A stretch of DNA of 24,931 bases from JANXQG01 sp037147235. Lineage in GTDB: Bacteria; Planctomycetota; Planctomycetia; Pirellulales; Thermoguttaceae. Below the pieces are notes generated by a model. It saw only the letters and a list, made by a program, of their open reading frames with translations. It did not search any database and was not told where the DNA came from. The stretch is from positions 1-24,931 of the forward strand of contig JBAWVO010000066.1 of assembly GCA_037147235.1 (NCBI GenBank), written 5' to 3'. The position numbers and the translations under genes were made by a program. Shown here in pieces: positions 7,781-15,247 of this stretch; the first letter of the stretch is position 1, and each line of letters begins with the position of its first letter.

Positions 7781-7892
7781 AAGTCTAATTAAATATGGCG
7801 TAATAAACCGCGCATGACACCCGCCATAAGTGCTGCTTTTATGGTTTAGTAGGGTTTATGGGCATGGCGAGACCGCCATATTTAATTAGACT
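7781..7892. mobile_element. 112-bp MITE-like element
   Basis: Perfect 19-bp terminal inverted repeats sit at 7781-7799 and 7874-7892 (AGTCTAATTAAATATGGCG and its reverse complement). The AT-rich ends contrast with the GC-rich surroundings. There is no ORF, and a clear target duplication is not visible. Its ends are unrelated to those of the element at 5818-5933, so it belongs to another family. Confidence 0.7.
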
Positions 7893-7969
7893 ACAACGCT
7901 GCTAGCGTGGCACGATGACGGGGACAAGAATGAGGGGAAACCCAGGAGTCGGTCTAAGCAACAAGGCCA

Positions 7970-8190
7970 GAAAAATCGCTGCACTCGGGGCGTGGCTCAA
8001 GCTGCTTCTTCAGTTCAAGAGCTTTCGCTCAGGTTGGCAGTTTCGAGGGAAGCAGAAACTTGACGCTACGCGTCGATCATTGTCTCAATCACGGCCATCA
8101 AGGCCGGTTCTTATCTTTGCATTACTTCTCCGTTAAATCCAATCTTCAAAATGGCCCAGCCCGAAGTGGTTTCACGCAGGGCAAGTACCA
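7970..8190 (-). ncRNA. Putative structured small RNA, copy B (diverged homologue of copy A)
   Basis: On the minus strand, from about 8190 down, the sequence follows RNA copy A with clear homology: TTTTGAAGATT, GTAATGCAAAGATAA, CGGCC-TTGAT-GGCCG, GATCGACGC-GTA-GCGTC, TTCTGCTTCCC, and GAGC-GAAA-GCTC with a GNRA loop. Similarity fades after GAAGCAGCTTGAGCC. The long GAAA-capped hairpin is not evident, and the 3' end carries only a weak stem before a run of T (about 7971-7975). It may be a shorter functional paralogue or a decaying copy. No gene follows it closely on its own strand, which argues against a riboswitch-only role. Confidence 0.5.
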
Positions 8191-8196
8191 GCTATC

Positions 8197-8225
8197 AGTT
8201 TATTCCGCACAAGAAGGTTTGAAAA
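8197..8225 (-). promoter_or_regulatory. Candidate promoter of RNA copy B
   Basis: Read on the minus strand, TTTTCA (plus 8220-8225) and TAAACT (plus 8197-8202) are separated by 17 nt. The TAAACT box aligns with the same box upstream of copy A. Confidence 0.45.
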
Positions 8226-8532
8226 GTGGGCATGAAAAGATTATCTGGCAGAGAAGCGTACCAGATGATAAATGGCGGAAGTCTATAGTTGACAAGGCTT
8301 TGAGTGCTGCAACAAGCAGGAAAGACACCCAAAAGGATTATGCTTTGCCTCCACTAATCGCAAGCTAGCCGCCCAGAAAACGGGTGATCGGGCACTAAAG
8401 TGTCTTTTCGGTCGAATCCGTGCAGAGTGCCCGCTCAGACGTGCGGAAATGATAGAATGGGCTATCAGGAGGGCCAAAGTACCCGAAGGTAAGGCAATAG
8501 ACCAACTCACACCGTTCAACGAAAGGCGAATC

Positions 8533-8814
8533 ATGGAAAGAGTATCCGAAAAGACCGCAATCAAGCCGCCTATCCGGCAGCCCATGTGCGACGATGACAT
8601 CCTCCGCTTGCTTGCAGATCACCAGGGCCACACCATACCCGAGATGGCCGCCCATTTTCGCGTTACCCAGACGACTATTCGTAGCCGACTGAATCGTTTG
8701 ATGCTTAAACAATCCGTTACCCGGAAATGCACGAACGAGCAGACGCGGGGGCGTGGGCGGCCAAAGCACCTGTACTTCATTACGAGCCAGTCGGCAGATC
8801 AAGGGACTACTTGA
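8533..8814 (+). CDS. Small winged helix-turn-helix transcriptional regulator
   Basis: The protein is 93 residues from the ATG at 8533, chosen over the in-frame ATG at 8449 because AAGG lies 8 nt upstream and the core domain then has a normal short lead. The core reads DDDILRLLADHQGHTIPEMAAHFRVTQTTIRSRLNRL, a classic helix-turn-helix with recognition helix near TQTTIRSRLNRL. It is followed by the wing motif RGRGRPKHLYFIT typical of DeoR/SufR-like regulators. It probably binds DNA as a dimer. No cysteine cluster for an Fe-S sensor is visible, unlike full SufR. It has no adjacent partner gene, so its target is unknown. Confidence 0.75.
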   Translation: MERVSEKTAIKPPIRQPMCDDDILRLLADHQGHTIPEMAAHFRVTQTTIRSRLNRLMLKQSVTRKCTNEQTRGRGRPKHLYFITSQSADQGTT

Positions 8815-9103
8815 CGAGATTCGCGGTCGCCAGGCCGCTCCGTCAACGTGAACGCCGCGTTTTACTTGGCACGCAGGTCTTACTCGCGTTTTAGGAGTTG
8901 GGATCGCCCATCCCCAGTCTCGACCAACAAAACCCGAGAGCATCGAGAGTGAGGATTCTGTCCTCTGCAAGAGTGCCACATTTCTTCCGGTGCCGCAAGT
9001 CGGCCAGCCTCACCGACAGACCAGCCAAGGCGAGCGATGCGGCAGGCCGTAGGCGAGATCGATAGCGGCGGCAGGTTTCATGGTTATACTTTTTGGCCCC
9101 GTC
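8815..9103. other. Intergenic stretch without recognised features
   Basis: This lies between the regulator (plus) and the end of the SGNH hydrolase (minus), which converge. I see no coding pattern, RNA or strong terminator. Confidence 0.5.
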
Positions 9104-9850
9104 TCATTTCGGAAACCACTCCATTACGGCTTCGACGACCAGATCGTGCCCCTTGCGGTTAGGATGATTGACTTGCGACATCAGGTCTTGGAGCTTGTGG
9201 CCGGTATGGACGTACTGACCAAATCGGGCATTAGAATCCACGAGCCCGCAACGGCACTCCTGTGCGAGCAATCGAATCTGCTCGGCATGCCGATTAAGAG
9301 GATCAGCAGGATCGTCAAGCTTTGCTGACAAATCTCCGGTGGGCGTCAGCAGCAGCAGATTGACCTTTTGGGCCTGGGCCTTCTCAATCATCGACTTCCA
9401 GGCTTTCTTGGCCCGCAGTAATCCAATTCCCCGATCATTTAGGCCGTAGTCGATCAGCACCAGATCAGGTTTCAGGGTGAGGACATCTCGCTCAAATCGG
9501 GCTGCCCCTGATTCGGAAGCCTCTCCGCCGATCGCAGTGACGATGACGTTGATGACCGCCATAGGATACCGCTCTTTCAGGGCTCGATGGATCAGGTGCG
9601 GATAGGCATTAAACGTATCGACGACCGGCGTCTTGAAATAGCCTGCCGGTACGCTGTGGCCGTGGCAAACGAGATTGATGATCCGGTTTTTGGGCCAGTG
9701 TTGCTTGAGAAGCTTAGAAATGTCGGCTAGGTAGGCGGCTGGCTCCGCAATGCCTAGCGGTGCAATCGGCTGCTGTGTGAAAGCCTGATGGGCATGTGCA
9801 AAGAAAGCTGCTGCCAGGACCATCTGGAACTTGTATCGTCTCGGATTCAT
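9104..9850 (-). CDS. Secreted SGNH/GDSL-family hydrolase
   Basis: The protein is 248 residues from the ATG at 9850, chosen because GGAG sits 5 nt upstream and a signal peptide follows (hydrophobic at about residues 8-22). SGNH blocks are visible: the nucleophile motif is VCHGHSVPAGY with S66 (GHS in place of GDS), block II is around AIGGEAS (about 106-112), block III is GLND (136-139), and block V is NHPNRKGHD with H229. The residue three before the catalytic His is Gln rather than Asp. The family cleaves esters, often acetyl groups of polysaccharides. The substrate is not shown. The next gene upstream on this strand ends about 550 bp away, so the hydrolase may have its own promoter. Neighbouring carbohydrate-related secreted proteins suit an extracellular deacetylase role, which is inference. 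Confidence 0.8.
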   Translation of the reverse strand: MNPRRYKFQMVLAAAFFAHAHQAFTQQPIAPLGIAEPAAYLADISKLLKQHWPKNRIINLVCHGHSVPAGYFKTPVVDTFNAYPHLIHRALKERYPMAVINVIVTAIGGEASESGAARFERDVLTLKPDLVLIDYGLNDRGIGLLRAKKAWKSMIEKAQAQKVNLLLLTPTGDLSAKLDDPADPLNRHAEQIRLLAQECRCGLVDSNARFGQYVHTGHKLQDLMSQVNHPNRKGHDLVVEAVMEWFPK

Positions 9851-10398
9851 AAGGTCTCCAAAGTTTGCTGGGCATCTCCCTGCGTGGATCGGTCGGTTCT
9901 TCTTTTGCAGCAATTATACACCGCCAAGATCCATCCGCAACTGTTTCCACAAGGACGGAAACCTCATCGGCCGGATAGATATTCATCTCAAAAACAAAAA
10001 GTACAGTTGCGATGACGCATGGGCAGCCCTTTTCCTGCCAGAATACGTGATATTCTCCGGCTGATCGCTATACTTGCGGGCGACAGAGTACTGGATTATA
10101 CTCGTGAGACGTCGGCTAGCAGCAGGGGTGCTGTGACGCGGTGCATCCCACTCAGACTCGGGGTGCATCGTGCCGACGTTTAGCGAGACTGGGGACATAA
10201 GCCGATCCGCTGGCATCGTAGCATCACGGAAGGCAAGATTTGCGTGCGGAACAGGCTAGATGGTTATGACCTAATATTGGTGGTCATCAAGCCTTCGTTT
10301 TACGCCTTCGCCACGCCCATCCGGCAAGGATGAGGAAGGGACCGCCTGACTTTGCGTTCCCTGTTGCTGTGCGGTTTGCAAAGATTTACGCAGTCGGC
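9851..10398. other. Intergenic region, no gene recognised
   Basis: About 550 bp lie between the beta-propeller gene and the SGNH hydrolase, both on the minus strand. Short frames here have no family resemblance. An inverted repeat pairs ACGTCGGC (10109-10116) with GCCGACGT (10172-10179) and could form a hairpin in the leader of the hydrolase transcript. Nothing else is supported. Confidence 0.5.
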
Positions 10399-11433
10399 TC
10401 AAGGCTTTGCCATAGTCGTCTGATCGAACCCAAGATCCTCGCCCTCGTGCAGCACTATGCCGATCTGTTCCAGGCTGCCGTGGCGGCCGTTGTACCAGAG
10501 CAGCCATTTCTGGCCGTCGAAGATGGCGTACGGCTTGTAGCACGCATCGTGATCCCACTTGCCTTTTCCCGGCCAAATGATCGGATTGCCTGGATGACGC
10601 TGCCAATGGGTGATTCCGTCCTTGCTGCGGGCCAACCCAATCTTGGCACTGGATTCGTCCTGGAATCCGATGTAGAATATCACGTACCAATCGTCGCACT
10701 TCACGACTTGCCCCCCGGTCACTTTGTGTCTTTCCCAGGGATTCTTCGGATCAGGACCGAAGACCGGGTTGCTAGCATATTTCGTCCAGTTCAGCCCGTC
10801 GGGGCTGGTGGCGTAACCGATAGCATTCGGTTCACCTTGCTCGCCCCCCGAGTACCACATGCGGAAAAGCTTCGCTGATTCGTCCCACAGCACGGAGGGA
10901 CACATGACGGCAATGTTCTTTTCCCACGGCTGATCGAAAGAAAGTACGGGCTTGTCGCTCATACGCTTCCACGTCACGCCATCCGGACTCGTCGCGTAGC
11001 CGATCCATGAATGACCGCTACCCACGCCCGGCCTAACTTGTCCGGTATACCACATGTGATAGATATTGCCCTTCTTCAGCACGCAGGGGCGGTTGATATC
11101 GTCCTCCCAACCCGAGGTCTTCCTGGGTGAAAGCACAGTCACTGGCGGCTCACTCCAATGGATTCCGTCCTTGCTCTCGACGAGTGCTACGCTCTGCTTG
11201 GGCCGCCATGAGAGCCACATCCGGTAAGTTTCCCCATCTTTTAATACCGAGATATCGAAGCAAGTGCCGTACTTACCGCCCATGACTGGATTACCGAACT
11301 TCTTCCAGCCAACGGACGTTTCGGGAGAGACGACTTCCGGATTGGCAGCATGGAGCGATGCGAACGCAGCCAGTGGAGCCAGAAGCACGGCAGTGGCATA
11401 GGCAATGAGATTGTGCCTTGTTGTCTTGTTCAT
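10399..11433 (-). CDS. Secreted five-bladed beta-propeller, glycosidase-like (GH43/32/130 clan type)
   Basis: The protein is 344 residues from the ATG at 11433, where a signal peptide begins (MNKTTRHNLIAYATAVLLA, cleavage near SLHA-ANP). Repeated blade motifs are visible: VESKDGIHWSEPP, GYATSPDGVTWKRM, GYATSPDGLNWTKY and LARSKDGITHWQRHP, each preceded by YxMWY or similar (YRMWLSW, YHMWYTG, FRMWYSG, WLLWYNG). This is the pattern of glycosidase-like propellers in the GH43/GH32/GH130 group. The catalytic acids cannot be assigned by eye, so activity (hydrolase, phosphorylase or sugar-binding only) is open. It follows the DUF1080 gene by 118 bp on the same strand and is probably part of the same secreted carbohydrate-handling set. 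An in-frame extension upstream of 11433 has no signal peptide and is unlikely. Confidence 0.75.
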   Translation of the reverse strand: MNKTTRHNLIAYATAVLLAPLAAFASLHAANPEVVSPETSVGWKKFGNPVMGGKYGTCFDISVLKDGETYRMWLSWRPKQSVALVESKDGIHWSEPPVTVLSPRKTSGWEDDINRPCVLKKGNIYHMWYTGQVRPGVGSGHSWIGYATSPDGVTWKRMSDKPVLSFDQPWEKNIAVMCPSVLWDESAKLFRMWYSGGEQGEPNAIGYATSPDGLNWTKYASNPVFGPDPKNPWERHKVTGGQVVKCDDWYVIFYIGFQDESSAKIGLARSKDGITHWQRHPGNPIIWPGKGKWDHDACYKPYAIFDGQKWLLWYNGRHGSLEQIGIVLHEGEDLGFDQTTMAKP

Positions 11434-11551
11434 CGGGTAATTGTCTTTCGTAATAGAGCGTTGCAGTACATCGTCTGCTTCCGCCTTCGCCACCACCAAT
11501 CCAACGGCCCCAAGGCACCGCCGCAAGCCCCCCTAGATCAGGCGGTTCTCT

Positions 11552-12229
11552 TCAGCGTTCAGTGATCTGAATCTTCCGAAACTGGATTACATCCCCTTCG
11601 GCGGTCAGGGAGATCGGGCCGGCGATGATGTCACAACCTGTAGCTTGATTCACTTCCTGCCCGTTGATTGTCAGCGTTACCGTGCCGCCGATGGCAGTGA
11701 TCTTGTAGCGGTTCCACTCGCCGGGCTTATGGACAGCACACTTGATTCGCTGGAGGTTTGTCAATTTGCCGAACTGCTCATGCTGTACTCTCTTCAGCCG
11801 CTCAGCAAGACCGCTCAGTTCATAGCCATCTAGGCCCCAGAAGTCGCCCTCTGAACCGGCGTTAAGCTGGGCCTCTAAACTTTTTGGCCAAATTCCGTCC
11901 TTACCGCTCATGCGTAGAAGAACTCCTCCGTTTCCTGGTTTCGTGCCCGGCGGGATTCGCCATTCGAGGACGAGCACAAAGTCGGTATAGGCTTTCTCGG
12001 TGTAAAGGTATCCCTTCGGCAAACCTTTGCAGGACAGCACTCCGTCCGCCAACTTCCACACCTCACCGGTCTTTATCAGCGGGTCATGGAATGATTTCCA
12101 GCCGGCGATCATACCGTCCTCGGCCTGGGCAGTCAGCAAGGGTGTTCCTTCGACCCTATCTGCGGCTAGCGACGGCCCACTCAGGAAAAGAACTATCATT
12201 GAGGCCGTAGCCATCAGATTCCATCGCAT
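11552..12229 (-). CDS. Secreted DUF1080 protein (3-keto-disaccharide hydrolase domain family)
   Basis: The protein is 225 residues from the ATG at 12229, chosen because AGGGG stands a short distance upstream and the signal peptide MRWNLMATASMIVLFLSGPSL begins there; earlier in-frame ATGs lack a ribosome site. Mature landmarks are the family-typical sequences GWKSFHDP, VWKLADGVLSCKG, DFVLVLEWRIPPGTKPGNGG, GIWPKSLEAQL, GEWNRYKI and TVTLTINGQEVN, and the C-terminal PISLTAEGDVIQFRKIQI. The fold is a concanavalin-like beta sandwich. Planctomycetes carry many copies, and some members act on 3-keto sugars. It lies 79 bp downstream of a DUF4139 gene on the same strand. Secretion and a sugar-related role are supported by family; the exact reaction is not. 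Confidence 0.85.
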   Translation of the reverse strand: MRWNLMATASMIVLFLSGPSLAADRVEGTPLLTAQAEDGMIAGWKSFHDPLIKTGEVWKLADGVLSCKGLPKGYLYTEKAYTDFVLVLEWRIPPGTKPGNGGVLLRMSGKDGIWPKSLEAQLNAGSEGDFWGLDGYELSGLAERLKRVQHEQFGKLTNLQRIKCAVHKPGEWNRYKITAIGGTVTLTINGQEVNQATGCDIIAGPISLTAEGDVIQFRKIQITER

Positions 12230-12308
12230 CGTAGTTTCCCCTGACATCATCAATTTCATCTTATGAACAAAATGTACGGTGACGTAAATCCGGCAAACAT
12301 ATCGGCTC

Positions 12309-13832
12309 CTATAACGGCTCCCGTTTCTTCTCAGCGTTCAGTTCAGGCCCGACCTTCCTTCGCTTGCACGTCACGCTATACTCGACGCGTTGCTTCTTCC
12401 CAGGCGATAAATCCATGAAATACTTGACGTGCTGCTGATCGACTCGTTCGACGCGGCCGGTGATCGCGTGCAAATCGACATAGGCTCCAGGCTCGTTGCT
12501 CGTCCAATCTTTGGGTTCGCCTTCCGAACCCCACAACACTACGTTGGCGTCAAACTGCCTTTCGACTTCGATCTTGGCTGGTACGGGCTTGCCAGAGATA
12601 AGCTCTTCCTCGTAGAAAAGGGTTTCATCGTAGTCGATCAGGTCGAAATACAGAACGAACTGGTCATCAAGCCGTCGCTTGTACTGCCGGGCGACGACGT
12701 TGCCAATCTTCTGGTCTTTGAGCCTACGGCAGATCGTGATGTCCTTATCCGGGCCGACATTCACCTCAACCCGGTCACCGATAGGTACGTACTTGGTCTC
12801 CGTGCCGCCGACGTAGGCTAGGTCTTTGTTCTTGTACTCGGAAAAGAGTCTGACCATGCCGTTAGGCAGCGGCGAGAGGCCAAGATTCTCCATCGCCGAA
12901 AGCTTCTTCTCTTTGCCCTTCTCGTCGAGCAGCTTGACGTTCTTAAAGCGATAAAATTTGGTAAAGCCCTGGTCGCCGGTACGTTCGGTAAGCTTGTAGA
13001 TTGATTCAAGCGGGACTTCAGCCACTTTCAGGGCCACCAACCGCTTGGGCTCCTTGTCTTTAATGTCTTCGCGGCCGTCGATCGTGAAGAGGAAGTATTC
13101 GGATAGGCCCTGCTTGATCACCTCCTTCGGCTTATGGCCACCTTTGCCTTCTCCTCGACGTTCGTCCCCCAGAGCAAGGTCCAGGGCGTCATATTTTTCC
13201 TTGCGGCGATGCGAAAGCTCCCGCCATTTATTGGCATCGGGATAGACGATAGGCGGTTCATCAGGAAATCGGCTGGGCGACGGCCTTCTCGCCAGATCGG
13301 CAATCTTCTCCACTAGGTTGATCTTGCCTACGACCAACCGCGTTTGGGCATTGTCGTAGACCTCGCCCGAGCCGTTCGTCACCCGCACATAACCGGTTAC
13401 ATTGAGCTTGGTTTCATCTTCGTTGGCGATGCCGACGTAATCAGCACTCCAGGTGATGCCACTCGCAAAATATCTGATCTCGACGGGAATCTTGCCGGCG
13501 ATCTGACTCTTGATGTTCCATTGCAGGGCGTCGTTACGGCCCGAGGGGAAAGTCGTGTCCACCAGATCGACCTTATCTTGCTTGTCGAGAATACGGAACT
13601 CTATGCTCGTAGGGTCGATGAGCGTGTTCGCCCAAGAGAACTGAATGCGGTTGACACCCTCCTTGACCGTGAGGAGCCGGTGCTCGCGAACCATCGTGAT
13701 ATCTTCGCTGTTATAGATCGTAAGCTGCGTGCCTTCTCGCGTGGGGAGTGTAACCAGATCGACGGCTGCCAGGGCCGGGGCAACGAGAACCCAAGGCAGA
13801 AATAATCGTACCGCGAGCAAGCCGATCCGCAT
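12309..13832 (-). CDS. Secreted DUF4139-domain protein, paralogue 1
   Basis: The protein is 507 residues from the ATG at 13832, chosen because GGAG lies 7 nt upstream and a signal peptide follows directly (MRIGLLAVRLFLPWVLVAPA). The DUF4139 pattern runs through the protein: QLTIYNSEDITMVREHRLLT, NRIQFSWANTLIDPTSIEFR, LDLVDTTFP-like turns, a middle beta region with LGLSPLPNGMVRLFSEYKNK, and the terminal VERVDQQHVKYFMDLSPGKK. A charged variable linker (about residues 195-240) replaces the Pro/Ala-rich linker of its paralogue at 15248-16759; elsewhere the two are very similar in protein and DNA. The function of the family is unknown (mucoidy-inhibitor-like proteins share the domain). It is the third gene of a minus-strand set, 48 bp after the preceding gene. 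Confidence 0.85.
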   Translation of the reverse strand: MRIGLLAVRLFLPWVLVAPALAAVDLVTLPTREGTQLTIYNSEDITMVREHRLLTVKEGVNRIQFSWANTLIDPTSIEFRILDKQDKVDLVDTTFPSGRNDALQWNIKSQIAGKIPVEIRYFASGITWSADYVGIANEDETKLNVTGYVRVTNGSGEVYDNAQTRLVVGKINLVEKIADLARRPSPSRFPDEPPIVYPDANKWRELSHRRKEKYDALDLALGDERRGEGKGGHKPKEVIKQGLSEYFLFTIDGREDIKDKEPKRLVALKVAEVPLESIYKLTERTGDQGFTKFYRFKNVKLLDEKGKEKKLSAMENLGLSPLPNGMVRLFSEYKNKDLAYVGGTETKYVPIGDRVEVNVGPDKDITICRRLKDQKIGNVVARQYKRRLDDQFVLYFDLIDYDETLFYEEELISGKPVPAKIEVERQFDANVVLWGSEGEPKDWTSNEPGAYVDLHAITGRVERVDQQHVKYFMDLSPGKKQRVEYSVTCKRRKVGPELNAEKKREPL

Positions 13833-13880
13833 GTTTTCACTCCATCTCACCGCAGCAGCGTGTTGAACCTCGACGGAAAC

Positions 13881-15131
13881 CTAATACCGTCGGTACTTTT
13901 TGAGGATTGTCACATACAGATCATATTTCTTGTCGATCGTTGTGGGTGGCAACTTCATCTCAAACTCCGCGTTGCTTACGTCAATCCGTTTCGCATTGAA
14001 CAGCTCGGCGTAGGGAATCTCCTTTTCTTTCTGCTCGTTCCGCTCGCCCAGAATCTCCTTCAAGACCACCTTTTCGATGATCCATTCTCCATCGAGGTGC
14101 TCCTTGATTGTCAGCGGCACGGAGATCGGATCGCCCTTCTCGGTCTTGAAGTTCTGCAAACGATAGCGATAGCGTGTCCGCTGGTTGCGGAACTGAGGTT
14201 TCGTGACGCCCTCCTTGCCATCGATCGTGAACCGCGGAACGACAATCTCGTCGAAAGCCGCCTTGGGGCCGCCTTCCGGGTCCATCGTGAATCGCTCGAC
14301 CTTCACGTCCTGAGCCACGCCCACGTAGAGATCCAACTGGGCAAAGAGCGGAGTATACTGTGCCCAGTCTTCACCCAGGAAAGCCTGGCTGCGGACGGTA
14401 TCGCCATCACTCTTAGGCTCCTTGATGAAGAGCCGCACCTTGCCGTAGGGTAGCGGAAAGCCGCCCATTTGGTTTTCTGTGTCGTTTATCACCCGATAAT
14501 ACATCCGGGTCCGCTGCTGATCCACGGTGGCGTCGAAGACATAACGCTTGGCAATCGGTACATCGGCGAACTTGGCGGCCAACATCCGCTTACGCTCGCC
14601 GTTGTTGAAATACCGCACCGAGGTCTTGCCAACGCCCGGCTGCACGATCATCTCGCCAAAACTCTCGCCCGAGGTGTTCGTGACCGTCATATAGACCTGC
14701 ATCAGAAGCTTCTTCTCGTCATTCTCGACGACCCCTTGATAGCTCGGTTCGGCGGCCATATTGCCGATGAGGTAAGAGATACGGATTACCGCCGGGCCGG
14801 CATTCGCGGCACTCACGGTCCAGTAGAGGGCGTTTTCATTGGGCGGGTAGTTCGTATTGAGCACGTTGACCTCGCCGTCGGCTTTGATTACGCGGAAGAC
14901 GATTGATTCCTTGTCGATATTGATGTTGGCCCAGGAGAAATCGACCTGGTTGCGGCTGGCCTGGAGATTTACGGTCCGCTCCTCCTCGACCAGGGTATAG
15001 CGGCCATTTTGAATATCGACCCGCACGCTATCCCGCTCGGGCAGCGTGGTCAACTTGATGCGGGCTTGGGCAGGGATGGCAAAGACCAGCAGCAGCGTGC
15101 CGGCAAGGGCGATCATAAGCATAGTCTTCAT
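13881..15131 (-). CDS. Secreted DUF4139-like protein, divergent paralogue 2
   Basis: The protein is 416 residues from the ATG at 15131, the first codon of a clear signal peptide (MKTMLMIALAGTLLLVFAIP, cleavage near AQA-RIK). A longer in-frame start at 15248 would translate a dispersed inverted repeat and is rejected. It shares the framework of its neighbours (FSWANINIDKESIVFRVI matches FSWANTLIDPTSIEFRIL; LPYGKVRLFIKEPK matches LPNGMVRLFSEYKN), but it is shorter and well diverged. A C-terminal section, RYRYRLQNFKTEKGDPISVP to ILKKYRRY, has the beta-rich hairpin character of these proteins. It sits between two near-identical paralogues, so it is the older duplicate or a third subunit of a shared assembly. 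The assembly idea is inference. Confidence 0.8.
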   Translation of the reverse strand: MKTMLMIALAGTLLLVFAIPAQARIKLTTLPERDSVRVDIQNGRYTLVEEERTVNLQASRNQVDFSWANINIDKESIVFRVIKADGEVNVLNTNYPPNENALYWTVSAANAGPAVIRISYLIGNMAAEPSYQGVVENDEKKLLMQVYMTVTNTSGESFGEMIVQPGVGKTSVRYFNNGERKRMLAAKFADVPIAKRYVFDATVDQQRTRMYYRVINDTENQMGGFPLPYGKVRLFIKEPKSDGDTVRSQAFLGEDWAQYTPLFAQLDLYVGVAQDVKVERFTMDPEGGPKAAFDEIVVPRFTIDGKEGVTKPQFRNQRTRYRYRLQNFKTEKGDPISVPLTIKEHLDGEWIIEKVVLKEILGERNEQKEKEIPYAELFNAKRIDVSNAEFEMKLPPTTIDKKYDLYVTILKKYRRY

Positions 15132-15169
15132 GGTATTGGTTCTTTCAGAATTATGGTGTTCAGGTATTT

Positions 15170-15230
15170 GTAGGATGGACTTCCAAGTCCGTCCCCGACA
15201 AAAACGGACGGACCTGGAGGTCCATCCTAC
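15170..15230. repeat. Inverted repeat between DUF4139 genes
   Basis: The 25-nt arms 15170-15194 (GTAGGATGGACTTCC...) and 15206-15230 (ending TCCATCCTAC) are reverse complements with two mismatches and an 11-nt loop. It lies in the 116-bp gap between two minus-strand genes and may act as an intra-operon hairpin. It is probably a dispersed palindrome. Confidence 0.7.
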
Positions 15231-15247
15231 GATGTTGAACGGTTCCA

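Noticed and set aside
8060..8368. 102-codon plus-strand ORF
   Set aside because: It runs antisense through RNA copy B and its promoter, and shows no recognisable domain.
10330..10878. 182-codon plus-strand ORF opposite the beta-propeller gene
   Set aside because: Antisense shadow; the minus-strand frame has a signal peptide and repeated blade motifs.
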